Shown: one piece after another, positions 1 through 8,505 of the stretch
Numbering within the stretch: position 1 is the stretch's first letter
Layout of the letters: each line of letters starts with the position of its first letter
Source: Gimesia chilikensis
GTDB lineage: Bacteria > Planctomycetota > Planctomycetia > Planctomycetales > Planctomycetaceae
Length of the DNA stretch: 64,000 nt
Assembly: GCF_007744075.1 (NCBI RefSeq)
Contig: NZ_CP036266.1
Span: forward strand, 7,654,564 to 7,718,563
Direction of reading: 5' to 3'
Position numbers and translations under genes: made by a program
Notes under the pieces: model-generated
Databases searched by the model: none
Told to the model about the DNA's origin: nothing
What the model saw: only the letters and a program-made list of their open reading frames with translations

Positions 1-963
1 CTACAGTATGAAAGCTTTCCTTTCTTTCCCGTACTTAAATTCTGGTCGCATTCGCCGGTTCGCAAACGACAACTGACCTGGCGGAAACTGGCGACTGCCG
101 GCGTGGTACTGGCCGTGATCACAGCCCTGCTGATCCTGATCCGTGCTGACTTCACGATTGAAGGAACCGGCACTCTTCAACCCGTCGATCAACAGAACAT
201 CTTCGCAACCGCTGATGGCATTGTCGATCAGATCCTCGTTCAACAGGGAGACGAAGTCACTCAAGATCAGACACTGCTCACGCTGCGTGACTCGGAACTG
301 GAACTCGAATCCAGTCGCGTGCGGGGTGAGATCCAGACGGTCCAGAAACGGCTCGCCGTAATTCAGGCGGCACGCCTCGAACTCAATCCGACCGACGCTG
401 ACGCTCTGCAACGGGCCAACCGCCTGACTGCGGAACAGGAAGAACTCAACGAACGACTCAAAAGTCTGACCGAACAGCGGACACTGCTGAAGAATCAACA
501 GGATGCCCTGCTGCTCAAAAGCCCGATCGCGGGAGAGGTCCTTACCTGGGATCTGCAGGAGAAACTATTGGCCCGCCCGGTCCAGCGGGGACAACGTCTG
601 CTCACCGTGGCTCACCTGGCCGGCCCCTGGGAACTGAAAATGCAAGTGCCCGACTCTGAAGTGGGACACGTTCTGGAAGCGCAACGTCGAAGCGAGACGC
701 CCCTCAATGTCTCCTTCTTATTACTGACAGATCCGGATCAGACTTATACCGGCACCATTCAGTCCATCGCAGCCACTGCGGAACCTGACCAGGAAGGGAC
801 CCCCGCCGTGCAGATCACGGTCAAGCTGGATCGTGAATCGATCAAGGGGCTGCGGCCGGGGGCATCGGTACTCCCTCAGATCGACTGCGGTCAACGCTCT
901 TTGGGCTATGTCTGGCTCAGGCGGTTATGGGAAACCGTTCAACGGGAACTCTTCCTGTTCTGA
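1..963 (+). CDS. HlyD-family membrane-fusion/efflux adaptor (5' truncated)
   Basis: The frame is open from the first base, so the gene starts upstream of the window and the GTG at 103 is internal. The visible 320 residues begin with a short basic stretch and one membrane segment (about residues 30-47). A biotinyl-lipoyl-like half follows (about 60-100, with ATADGIVDQILVQQGDEV), then a Glu/Gln/Arg-rich coiled coil (about 105-165), the second lipoyl half (LLLKSPIAGEVLTWD) and a beta-barrel region. This is the order seen in HlyD/RND adaptors, which link an inner-membrane transporter to the cell envelope. The partner transporter is not visible and may lie upstream. The gene ends 10 bases before the stop of the convergent VCBS gene. 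The family call is confident; the substrate is unknown. Confidence 0.85.
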   Translation, partial: LQYESFPFFPVLKFWSHSPVRKRQLTWRKLATAGVVLAVITALLILIRADFTIEGTGTLQPVDQQNIFATADGIVDQILVQQGDEVTQDQTLLTLRDSELELESSRVRGEIQTVQKRLAVIQAARLELNPTDADALQRANRLTAEQEELNERLKSLTEQRTLLKNQQDALLLKSPIAGEVLTWDLQEKLLARPVQRGQRLLTVAHLAGPWELKMQVPDSEVGHVLEAQRRSETPLNVSFLLLTDPDQTYTGTIQSIAATAEPDQEGTPAVQITVKLDRESIKGLRPGASVLPQIDCGQRSLGYVWLRRLWETVQRELFLF

Positions 964-973
964 ACTGTATTCC

Positions 974-2224
974 TTATTTCTGGCCCGGGTTTTCATACCA
1001 GAACAATCCGAGCCCGCGTTTCTTGTGTCTTTCTTCACAGCAGAGCACATCCAGATCGCCGTCGGCGTCGAGGTCCAGCAGTTCGATGCGATCATACTTA
1101 ATTCCTTGGGGACCGCTGATTTCCCGTGACTCCCAGTTAAACTGATCTCCGTCGCGAGAACCGCGGAGCCAGAACATTCCGGACCTGGGTGGCTCGGCAT
1201 GTTCACAACTGAGGACCAGGTCCAGTTGACCGTCCCTGTCCAGATCTCCTACGGCAACTCCCTTTCCGCCACCCGTGTTTTGGGGATAAGGAATGACGCG
1301 GTGATCCCATTTCAGGCCACTCTGATCCAGGCGACGGTACCAGTGCACTTCATCGGGAGCCCGCGAAACCACCAGAATATCCTGCAGGCCATCCTGATCG
1401 AGGTCCGCCAGATGGGCAAACATCACTTCGCGATCCTGACCGCCGACCCAGTGATTTTTCCACGGCTCCCCTTTGGAGCTGACGGAACCCGGATTCTCGA
1501 GCCAGCGGCATCCGCGGTGCTTCCCTTTGCGATCCGTGGTTAACAGGTCCTGATCACCATCGCCGTCCATGTCGACGGCATAGAGAGACATGATCCAGCC
1601 CGCCGGGGAAAGAGGATGCCATTGATAGGACGAGAGATCCCGCGGTTCGCTGGTACATTCAAACCAGCCAATCTCGGCCCCCGGCCCTTTACCGGCTGCC
1701 ACCAGGACTTCCCCTCCGCTTGCATCCTGGCCCAGTTTCGCGGGGATCGCGAACATCCACATCATGCGATCTTTCGAGGCGGGGATTACAGCCTGCTCCC
1801 AGGTGTTTTCAAACGGTTTAGCTTCAGGCGTCCAGTGCACGAAGACGGACCGCGTTTTCCCTTCACTACAACTGACGACCGCCCGGCTGGTGCCTTTGTG
1901 CTCGAGATCGATCCAGGCAGCGTCTTCCACCTGAGGTGTTTTACCAACGGTCACCGCTGGCCAGGTCGCTTTCACCTTATCAGGTCCCGGATTGCGGTAG
2001 ATGCGGGTGATGCCCCCCTCTTCCCAGCCGGTGGTCAGGTCTAATAGACCGTCGCCGTCTATATCATACAGTTTCACACCGTCCGCACCGCGGGAAGAGT
2101 CGTCGATGATATGGATCTGCCAGGGAGTACCGCGGTCCGGCTCCTCCGCCTGCAATGGATGCCCCAGAAGCCAGAAGCCCAGCAGGCAGATCAGGTTCGC
2201 GTGTTTTTGTATCAGCGTGTACAT
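974..2224 (-). CDS. Secreted VCBS/FG-GAP repeat beta-propeller protein
   Basis: A signal peptide (hydrophobic core LICLLGFWLLG, then LQAEE) is followed by repeats of the calcium-binding type: DIDGDGLLDL, DMDGDGDQDLL, DLDQDGLQDIL, DLDRDGQLDLV and DLDADGDLDVL. These are VCBS/FG-GAP blades that usually build a seven-bladed propeller. Such proteins are exported and common in planctomycetes; their ligands are generally unknown. Three in-frame ATGs lie close together (2272, 2230, 2224). I chose 2224 because a GGGAG stands about seven bases upstream of it, while the 2230 ATG is almost on top of that motif. The 416-residue product is complete. It is convergent with the HlyD gene and divergent from the small lipoprotein gene. 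Confidence 0.85.
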   Translation of the reverse strand: MYTLIQKHANLICLLGFWLLGHPLQAEEPDRGTPWQIHIIDDSSRGADGVKLYDIDGDGLLDLTTGWEEGGITRIYRNPGPDKVKATWPAVTVGKTPQVEDAAWIDLEHKGTSRAVVSCSEGKTRSVFVHWTPEAKPFENTWEQAVIPASKDRMMWMFAIPAKLGQDASGGEVLVAAGKGPGAEIGWFECTSEPRDLSSYQWHPLSPAGWIMSLYAVDMDGDGDQDLLTTDRKGKHRGCRWLENPGSVSSKGEPWKNHWVGGQDREVMFAHLADLDQDGLQDILVVSRAPDEVHWYRRLDQSGLKWDHRVIPYPQNTGGGKGVAVGDLDRDGQLDLVLSCEHAEPPRSGMFWLRGSRDGDQFNWESREISGPQGIKYDRIELLDLDADGDLDVLCCEERHKKRGLGLFWYENPGQK

Positions 2225-2586
2225 GTACATTCTCCCTTTTGATCCCGGTTGAACTGCGACATTAAGGTGCACCGTCTCTCCAGTATCCTGCCTGCGGACT
2301 CAAATCTCAAGATTGCTTCGTATGGCAAGGAGTTCTCCGAAAAAACTGCTCAGTTTTGTTGCATTTCCCTCTATTATTACAGTGTTTCCTACCCATTCAG
2401 GCAGTCTCTGCCGGAGTGCACCTGCAATACCACGATAACCGGATCATTCCGAACAATCGATAAAGTTTCGCGTCTGCCCCAGCCGATCATCCTTAGGTAC
2501 AGGCGATTGTACGACTGATGAACAGCTTCATCAGAATGGTGGTGACCATGGATGGTCACGCTTTAATGGGGGGGAGGATACCACGA
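2225..2586. other. Divergent intergenic region
   Basis: This 362-base gap separates the minus-strand VCBS gene from the plus-strand lipoprotein gene and must hold both promoters. I see no RNA gene, repeat or convincing promoter pair in it. An open frame at 2249-2518 has no homology I recognise and no ribosome site. A strong GGGGGGAGG lies at about 2568-2577, ahead of the lipoprotein start. Confidence 0.5.
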
Positions 2587-3027
2587 ATGCGCGCAGCATT
2601 TGTCTGCATCGTCCTGGCACAGCCAATCCTGTTTTGCTCAGGTTGTCAGTGTTTCAGGGCCAGCAATCTCTATTATAACCTGATCGACGATGTCAGTGAC
2701 ACGCAGCTGTATGCGGATCGATTCTACCGTCCCACCTGGGACCTGACTCGCATCGGCAAGCCAGACTGGTGTCGCTCGCGATTCAACCGCTGGTGGTGCA
2801 AATGCTGCTCTGACTGCCGACCGGAATACTACTACTCCGCTGAGGCCCGCACGGAATACAGCCGTCCTCAGCAGGACATCAGTGACGAATCGGTCGATGA
2901 CCTGGTCCCTCTTCCTGAGCCAGCCACGTTTGTGCCCCCCGATCCCTACCCCAATGGAATCGACAGCACGCCCGTGGCAGAGGATGGCCCCGAGCTAGCC
3001 CCCGCCGCAAGTGCGCCCGTTGACTGA
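2587..3027 (+). CDS. Small Cys-rich planctomycete lipoprotein of unknown function
   Basis: I do not recognise a named family. The protein (146 residues) begins with a hydrophobic segment and a lipobox-like LFCSGC, so it is probably lipid-anchored after cleavage before Cys. The middle is rich in Trp, Arg, Tyr and Cys (WWCKCCSDCRPEYYY), with several close cysteines that could form disulfides or bind metal. The tail is acidic and Pro/Ala-rich. The start at 2587 is favoured by a purine-rich GGGGGGAGG about ten bases upstream; longer in-frame starts at 2518, 2548 and 2566 would bury the signal peptide. It lies 71 bases ahead of the next secreted protein gene and may be cotranscribed with it. Confidence 0.65.
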   Translation: MRAAFVCIVLAQPILFCSGCQCFRASNLYYNLIDDVSDTQLYADRFYRPTWDLTRIGKPDWCRSRFNRWWCKCCSDCRPEYYYSAEARTEYSRPQQDISDESVDDLVPLPEPATFVPPDPYPNGIDSTPVAEDGPELAPAASAPVD

Positions 3028-3098
3028 CATGTTCAGTCTGAATCCAGCGCAAAACCAGACCCATAATCAGCGGACAGCGGAAAGAGACAGGTCACACT

Positions 3099-4220
3099 AT
3101 GATCAAAATGGACAAGACACAATTCATACAGCGACTGACGATTCTGGTACTGACCGTAACGACCAGCATCACAGCTCCTGCTGCATTTGTCTCCGCCCAG
3201 GATACACCCGCCAACCAACGCGATGGCCAGAGCCCGGCCCTGACGAAGTCAGCTGCCGATCAATATCTGTTAAAAGACGATGATCGGCAGCTGACGGAAT
3301 TCGAACGGGAAAACCGCAGACAGGACGAACCTCTGCCCATTCCCAGCGAAGAAGAACTGATTCAAGAGTTATCCAAGGGATCTTCGGCCCGCAGCGCCCG
3401 GAAAGCCTGCCTGGCCAGTCTGCCCCTGGATAAGATGACGCCCGCCAACCGTACAAATGCCGAATACGTGCTGAAAGACATCAGCATGTTTCGCACACTG
3501 CCCAAGATCCACCTGGATGTGAACCACTCGGCGTACGCTTATTTCATTGCCCACCCCGATGTGGTCGTAAGTATCTGGCGACAGATGCAGCTTTCCGAAT
3601 TCAAGATGTGGCAAACCGGTCCGTATTCGTATGAAGTCGATGCCGGCGACGGCACAGTGGGTACGCTGGATGTCATTTATCAGACCCCTGCCGAGTCGAT
3701 CGTAGTCTGCTCGGGAGTCTATAAAAGTCCGTTACTTGCCAAGCCGATTTCAGCCAGAGCCCTGCTCCACCTGCAGACCGAATATTATCCGGGTAAGGAT
3801 GAGAAGCGGGATTCCATCTCGCATCAGGTGACGATGTATGTTTCGTTTCCTTCACAGACGGTGGAAGTCGCTGCCAAAATTCTGGCCCCGGTCAGTAATG
3901 CGATTCTGGACCGCAACTTCAAGGAAGTTTCCATCTTCCTGCACATGATGACGCTGGCCATGGAACGCCAGCCCGGCTGGGTCGAACGCCTGGCGGGTAA
4001 CCTGGAAGGGGTCCTGCCCATCCGTCGTCCGCAGTTGCTCAAAGTAGCAGCCCGGGTCTACATCGACGGTAAACAGCGGGAGAATCCCGAAGCACTGCGT
4101 CGTCGCCTGCAGCGGCCACAGCCGATCGATCCGGTCTCACAGACCAGCGGTCAGGCTCCTCGCAAGCTGTCCAGCGACCTGCAGGTTCAGCCGATCAGTC
4201 GCGCTCAAAGCCCGAATTAA
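3099..4220 (+). CDS. Secreted planctomycete protein of unknown function
   Basis: A 373-residue protein with a clear signal peptide (hydrophobic core LTILVLTVTTSITAPAAFVSA, cleavage near AQD). The middle carries a well-formed, apparently folded region (about residues 110-310) containing HLDVNHSAYAYFIAHPDVVVSIW and long aliphatic helices; the tail after about residue 325 is Gln/Pro/Ser-rich and probably disordered. I recognise the style of conserved planctomycete exported proteins but no catalytic motif. An AGG lies about seven bases upstream of the ATG. The gene follows the small lipoprotein gene on the same strand and is closed by a strong intrinsic terminator, so the two may form a short unit. 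Confidence 0.65.
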   Translation: MIKMDKTQFIQRLTILVLTVTTSITAPAAFVSAQDTPANQRDGQSPALTKSAADQYLLKDDDRQLTEFERENRRQDEPLPIPSEEELIQELSKGSSARSARKACLASLPLDKMTPANRTNAEYVLKDISMFRTLPKIHLDVNHSAYAYFIAHPDVVVSIWRQMQLSEFKMWQTGPYSYEVDAGDGTVGTLDVIYQTPAESIVVCSGVYKSPLLAKPISARALLHLQTEYYPGKDEKRDSISHQVTMYVSFPSQTVEVAAKILAPVSNAILDRNFKEVSIFLHMMTLAMERQPGWVERLAGNLEGVLPIRRPQLLKVAARVYIDGKQRENPEALRRRLQRPQPIDPVSQTSGQAPRKLSSDLQVQPISRAQSPN

Positions 4221-4228
4221 ATCAGCAT

Positions 4229-4268
4229 GTCCTCCGCGTGTTTAATACCGCGGAGGACGTCTTTTTTT
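4229..4268 (+). terminator. Intrinsic terminator after the secreted-protein gene
   Basis: A perfect 10-bp stem (GTCCTCCGCG at 4229-4238 with CGCGGAGGAC at 4249-4258), a 10-base loop and a run of seven T immediately after. It sits 9 bases past the stop of the plus-strand gene. The stop codon of the opposite-strand small membrane protein lies inside the loop, so the last codons of that gene form one arm of the stem. Confidence 0.9.
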
Positions 4269-4604
4269 ATTACGGGGTCTGAGCACAAAACCGATAATGC
4301 CGAAGAACAGCACCAGCGGAATCGCGACTTTGGGTCTGGTCGCAAATAAGACGATTGTCACCGCTACCGCGACGAACAGCCACGGAGGCACATTCGCCCA
4401 GGCCGCATCGCGGTCCTTAGTCGGCAGTGCCAGCCAGAAGGCCAGCATCAGCAGCCCCACCCGCATGAAGGCGCCCGTGACAATATCCTGTTGCGCAAAT
4501 AGGTCCTGCGCAGCGAACCAGTAGAGGTAGCCGGCGACTCCCAGGCAGGCCAGAGCGATAATGCCTACGAGGGTGCGGTTGATCGGAATTTTTTCACCAG
4601 CCAT
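4242..4604 (-). CDS. Small four-helix membrane protein linked to a DUF58 gene
   Basis: From the ATG at 4604 the product is 120 residues with four likely membrane segments (about 11-30, 44-60, 75-89 and 92-108) and a very basic tail (RPRNKKRRPPRY), which favours a cytoplasmic C-terminus. A longer frame to 4721 exists but overlaps the DUF58 gene by about 100 bases and has an unconvincing leader, so the shorter start is preferred. The gene begins 11 bases after the DUF58 stop, so the two are almost certainly cotranscribed and probably act in the same membrane process. No named family is recognised. Confidence 0.7.
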   Translation of the reverse strand: MAGEKIPINRTLVGIIALACLGVAGYLYWFAAQDLFAQQDIVTGAFMRVGLLMLAFWLALPTKDRDAAWANVPPWLFVAVAVTIVLFATRPKVAIPLVLFFGIIGFVLRPRNKKRRPPRY

Positions 4605-4615
4605 ACAATACTCGT

Positions 4616-5521
4616 CTACTTGCGTCCGGGGCGGGTGCGCTGATTGAGGAATGCCCCCAGCGCCAGATGATAGGGGTCGGTCGTGCGAAACTTGAGATAA
4701 TCCACGTGCACCGAGCCGCACTGCCGGGCCAGTGTCGCACAGAATTCCTGGTACTGCTCCAGGTAGCGGGCCCGCAGCTGATGCGGGTCGACCAGTTGAT
4801 GATGCCCCCGCAACTCGAGGCTGCGGAACTGGGTCGGCTTGCTGAAGGGGAACTCTTCCTCTTCCGGTGCGACGACCTGGAACAGCAGCACTTCATGCCG
4901 ATCGTGGCGGAGCTGTTTGAGGGTGGTCGTCAGTGCCTCGGGTTCATCGAAACAGTCGGAGATCAACACGACCAGACTGCGGCGTTTGATCAGCGGCTGC
5001 ACTTCGGACAGGACGGTCGAGATCGCGGTTTCGTGTCGCGGTTTCGCATTCTCCAGGATCTCCAGCATCTGACCAAAATTCTTCGGATTGGCTGAAGGCT
5101 GAATGAAGTCGCGGCGTTTGCTGTCGAAGGTGATCAAGCCTACCGCGTCGCGCTGACTGAGCAGCAGGTAACCCAGTGCTGCCGCCAGTTGTTTCGCATA
5201 GTCGAACTTGCTGAGCGTCTTGCCGGCATATGCCATGCTGCCCGAACAGTCGAGCAGCAGGTAACAGCGGAGGTTGGTCTCTTCTTCGAATTCCTTGACG
5301 TAATACTTCCCGGTCTTGCCGTAGGCCCGCCAGTCGATATGACGGATTTCGTCGCCCGGGTAATACTGCCGATGCTCCACGAATTCAACGCTGGCTCCTT
5401 TGAAGGGACTTTTGTGCTGTCCCATCATGAAACCTTCCACGACGAGCCGGGTGACAACGTCGAGTTTGCCAAACCGGGCCAGTGCGGTGGGGTCTGAAAG
5501 TGGCGCGTCCTTTGACAGCAT
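4616..5521 (-). CDS. DUF58 / von Willebrand factor A-like protein
   Basis: The hallmark DUF58 stretch is present: FVEHRQYYPGDEIRHIDWRA (about residues 47-66), then KEFEEETN. It leads into a vWA-like fold whose metal site reads DCSGSM (91-96), with a later LISDCFDE. DUF58 proteins usually pair with a MoxR AAA+ ATPase and a vWA membrane protein and are thought to act in assembly or maturation at the envelope. No MoxR gene is present here; the gene stands with the small membrane protein only. I chose the ATG at 5521 (301 residues), which starts just before the conserved body; a start at 5596 would add a 25-residue Cys-containing leader. Neither has a good ribosome site. Confidence 0.85.
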   Translation of the reverse strand: MLSKDAPLSDPTALARFGKLDVVTRLVVEGFMMGQHKSPFKGASVEFVEHRQYYPGDEIRHIDWRAYGKTGKYYVKEFEEETNLRCYLLLDCSGSMAYAGKTLSKFDYAKQLAAALGYLLLSQRDAVGLITFDSKRRDFIQPSANPKNFGQMLEILENAKPRHETAISTVLSEVQPLIKRRSLVVLISDCFDEPEALTTTLKQLRHDRHEVLLFQVVAPEEEEFPFSKPTQFRSLELRGHHQLVDPHQLRARYLEQYQEFCATLARQCGSVHVDYLKFRTTDPYHLALGAFLNQRTRPGRK

Positions 5522-5622
5522 ATCGTGAAGTTTCGTAAGAAAGTAATCCGCAGTAAGACAGAAAGCACAGAGAGCATGCTCCCTGCGCTTTCCCATGGTA
5601 TCAGGATTGATCTCTCAGATCA

Positions 5623-6324
5623 CTAATCCAGTTCTTTGATAAACACATTGCGGAAATAAAGTGTGTTGCCATGATTCTGCAACTCGATCTGTCCGGTTTC
5701 GTAGATCGGCTTGTCCCGCTCCCAGTAGTTTTCCAGCGGAGTGTCGTCGACGACGAGTTTACCGTTGAGCCAGACGCTGACCTTTTCGCCGACCATTTTA
5801 ATGCGGAAGGTGTTCCATTCGCCCACCGGGTTATCGGCGGTCAGCAGTGGTTTGCTGGGGTTCTTTTTGTTGTTGTAGAGTCCGCCGGAACCGACGCCAC
5901 CTGCGGCTTTCACAGCCGGATCCCAGATCTGCACCTGTGGCGAACCACGCAGATAGATACCGCTGTCGCCGTCTTTCTTGATCTTCCAATCGACCAGCAT
6001 TTCGAAGTCGCCGTAATCTTTGGCGGTGCACAGGCTCTGACCTTTACCATCGAAGACGATGATGCCATCCACGACCTTCCAGTGCTCGTTCATGCTCTCG
6101 TCGGCTTTTTTCTGAGCTTCGGCCAGTTCTTCAGGGCTCATCTTGGCCCGTGTTTTGGGGTTGCCCACCAGGCCTTTCCAGCCGGTCAGGTCTTTGCCGT
6201 TGAAGAGTTGCTTGAAACCTTCCGGAGGCTGATTCAGTTTAGCTTCTTCGGCTTCCGCCAGGTTGAGCGAAGTCACGGCCAGCAGCAGAGCCAGCAGCAA
6301 TGTGGTGCGTTTCCAGGTGATCAT
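5623..6324 (-). CDS. Secreted DUF1080 (3-keto-disaccharide hydrolase-type) protein
   Basis: A signal peptide (LLLALLLAVTSLNLAEA) precedes one DUF1080 domain with the usual landmarks: GFKQLFNGKDLTGWKG, DFEMLVDWKI, GDSGIYLRGSPQVQIWD, GEWNTFRIKMVGEKVSVWLNGK and, at the end, GQIELQNHGNTLYFRNVFIKEL. This is a concanavalin-like beta sandwich, very abundant in planctomycetes; some members are annotated as 3-keto-disaccharide hydrolases. The exact substrate cannot be read from the sequence. The start at 6324 has GAAGG about seven bases upstream; an earlier ATG at 6339 lacks this. It is divergent from the sulfatase at 6592, which suggests a shared role in polysaccharide use. Confidence 0.88.
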   Translation of the reverse strand: MITWKRTTLLLALLLAVTSLNLAEAEEAKLNQPPEGFKQLFNGKDLTGWKGLVGNPKTRAKMSPEELAEAQKKADESMNEHWKVVDGIIVFDGKGQSLCTAKDYGDFEMLVDWKIKKDGDSGIYLRGSPQVQIWDPAVKAAGGVGSGGLYNNKKNPSKPLLTADNPVGEWNTFRIKMVGEKVSVWLNGKLVVDDTPLENYWERDKPIYETGQIELQNHGNTLYFRNVFIKELD

Positions 6325-6591
6325 AGTCGTAACCTTCATTCTGTTGTTAACCAGGGGGGAGTCCTGCATGGAAACAGGACAGGTGGTATGAGTCGTGAAT
6401 TTCTTAATTATCGAAAGGAACTTCCCCGCTCGCAAGCCAGTCCTCGCGGATTTCGCTGCATTCGCATAAACTCCCTGCCGGGACAATTGTCGATTTGCGA
6501 TTGGTCTGCACCGCCATTAGAATGAATGGAATCCTAACCAGACATCAATCATCCGATTCCCGCCTTTCCCGCTCTCAGAAGAAAGAACATC

Positions 6592-8067
6592 ATGAATCGC
6601 TGTCTTTACGCAATGCTCTGCCTGCTGCTGGTCTGTGTTTCAGTCACACCAGCGTCCGCTGCTCCGCAACAGAAAAATGTGCTTGTAATCGTGGTCGACG
6701 ACCAGGGTTTTCAGGCCGGCTGTTACGGTAATAAAGTCATCAAAACGCCGGGCATCGACATGCTGGCCGAATCAGGAACCCGCTTCACCCGGGCCCACTG
6801 CACGACCGCCAGTTGTTCCGCCAGTCGTTCCGTGATCATGACGGGCCTGTATAACCACGCGACCGGTCACTACGGACACGCTCACAGCTACAACCACTTC
6901 AGCACTTACACTACGGTGAAGTCGCTGCCCATCATTCTGGAAGAAGCCGGCTACCGGACCTGCTCAATCGGAAAATATCATCTGGCTCCCGAATACGTTT
7001 ATCATTTCCAGGAGTATCGTAATAAAGGCATCCAGGGAAATCGCAACTCCGCAAAGATGGCGGCGAACGCGAAAGAGTGGATCACCGAAGACGACGACCG
7101 TCCTTTCTTCCTCTACTACTGCAGCAGCGATCCCCACCGTGGCGGCGGCCCCGATGGTTACTCCAACTTCAATGATGATCCCGATCACTACCCCGGCGTA
7201 ACGCCGATCACATACAAGCCCGAACAGATTGTCGTGCCACCGTGGCTGCCCAATCATCAGGAAGTCAAAGAGGAACTGGCTGAGTACTACCAGGCGATTT
7301 CCCGTCTCGACCAGGGTGTGGTCTCACTGATCAATACACTCAAAGAGACCGGCCACTGGGAAGACACGCTGGTCATGTTCCTCAGCGATAACGGACCTCC
7401 CTTCCCCGGCGCGAAAACGAACCTTTATCAGCCGGGCATGAACCTGCCGCTGATCGTGCGGGATCCGACACAGGAAAAAAAGGGCATCACTACCGATGCC
7501 CTCGTCACCTGGGCCGACCTCGTGCCGACGATTCTGGATTACTGTGAAGTCACTCCCAAGCCGGTTCCCCCGATCCGTCCCACCGAAAATAACGGCAAGC
7601 GGACCACGGGTCGCGGCAAACCCGTGCCTTACAAATTCCACGGTCGCTCATTCCGCAGTGCCTTGAGTAAGGAACACGCGCCCGACTACGACGAACATTA
7701 CGCTTCACACACGTTCCATGAGATCACGATGTATTACCCGATGCGGGTCATCATCAGCGGCAAGTACAAGTACATCTTCAACATCGCACACGAACTTCCC
7801 TACCCGTTCGCCTCCGATTTATATCGGTCCCCCACGTGGCAGGGCGTGCTCAAGCGGGGTGATAAGATGTACGGGCAGCGGACGGTCTATGCTTACCTGA
7901 ACCGTCCCCGCCACGAACTGTACGATCTGGTCGCCGATCCCTACGAAGGCAAGAACCTGGCCTTCGAGCCGGAGCACCAGGAAACGCTGGAAAAACTGCA
8001 GAAAAAGCTGAAAGCCTGGCAGGAAAAGACGAAGGATCCCTGGGTGCTGAAGTGGGAATACGAGTGA
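6592..8067 (+). CDS. Secreted sulfatase with a Cys-Ser-Ala-Ser-Arg active-site motif
   Basis: A 491-residue type I sulfatase with signal peptide (cleavage near ASAAPQ). Metal-binding aspartates appear in VVDDQG (D36, D37). The formylglycine motif is CSASR at 75-79, followed by SVIMTG; it matches C-x-A-x-R rather than the commoner C-x-P-x-R. Further landmarks are [11 protein letters not shown] and [13 protein letters not shown] residues (MFLSDNGPP). Sulfatases hydrolyse sulfate esters, here probably of sulfated polysaccharides outside the cytoplasm; maturation needs a formylglycine-generating enzyme that is not in the window. The C-terminal region ends in the usual [16 protein letters not shown]. 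It is divergent from the DUF1080 gene. The ribosome site (AGAAAGAA) is weak. Confidence 0.92.
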   Translation: MNRCLYAMLCLLLVCVSVTPASAAPQQKNVLVIVVDDQGFQAGCYGNKVIKTPGIDMLAESGTRFTRAHCTTASCSASRSVIMTGLYNHATGHYGHAHSYNHFSTYTTVKSLPIILEEAGYRTCSIGKYHLAPEYVYHFQEYRNKGIQGNRNSAKMAANAKEWITEDDDRPFFLYYCSSDPHRGGGPDGYSNFNDDPDHYPGVTPITYKPEQIVVPPWLPNHQEVKEELAEYYQAISRLDQGVVSLINTLKETGHWEDTLVMFLSDNGPPFPGAKTNLYQPGMNLPLIVRDPTQEKKGITTDALVTWADLVPTILDYCEVTPKPVPPIRPTENNGKRTTGRGKPVPYKFHGRSFRSALSKEHAPDYDEHYASHTFHEITMYYPMRVIISGKYKYIFNIAHELPYPFASDLYRSPTWQGVLKRGDKMYGQRTVYAYLNRPRHELYDLVADPYEGKNLAFEPEHQETLEKLQKKLKAWQEKTKDPWVLKWEYE

Positions 8068-8134
8068 TTTCCGGGCCAAAACCGGCGTTTTTCACGGACT
8101 TCCCATCGATTTTTGTGAAAATGAACAAAGTTAC

Positions 8135-8163
8135 TCGACGTCAGCAGACGATGTGTCTATAAT
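8135..8163 (+). promoter_or_regulatory. Sigma-70-type promoter of the initiator tRNA
   Basis: TCGACG (8135-8140), a 17-base spacer, and a perfect TATAAT at 8158-8163. It lies about 130 bases upstream of the tRNA and is the best promoter match in this gap. The distance implies a long 5' leader that must be trimmed. Confidence 0.6.
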
Positions 8164-8166
8164 GCT

Positions 8167-8201
8167 CTAACTCGGTAACGATATTCCGTTACTGTAGTTA
8201 G
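8167..8201 (+). promoter_or_regulatory. Inverted repeat over the transcription start of the tRNA
   Basis: CTAACTCGGTAACG (8167-8180) pairs with CGTTACTGTAGTTAG (8187-8201) through 14 pairs, one a G-T wobble, with a single bulged T at 8195; the loop is six bases. It begins three bases after the TATAAT, so it spans the expected start of transcription. It could be an operator or the start of a leader hairpin; there is no T-run, so it is not a terminator. Confidence 0.45.
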
Positions 8202-8296
8202 GGCTTATAACTGGACAGACGCCGTTGAAAACCAGCGAAGTCAGTCTGTTCATCTGCTCTCAAATAAGCAATTTCAGTCCTTCACAGGACCCATAA

Positions 8297-8370
<74 letters not shown>

Positions 8371-8377
8371 CTTAGAT

Positions 8378-8420
8378 ACCCCGATGCAGTGACATTGTCG
8401 CCGCATCGGGGTTTTCTTTT
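8378..8420 (+). terminator. Intrinsic terminator of the tRNA gene
   Basis: A perfect 10-bp stem, ACCCCGATGC (8378-8387) with GCATCGGGGT (8403-8412), a 15-base loop and TTTCTTTT. It starts eight bases after the tRNA. Confidence 0.92.
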
Positions 8421-8505
8421 GCGCCTGGCTTAGTCCTCGATTACTTATTCCTAATCATCCCCTTACTTTCATCTAAGCCCTAATCTTGCTTTTCGTGCAG
8501 TTTAC

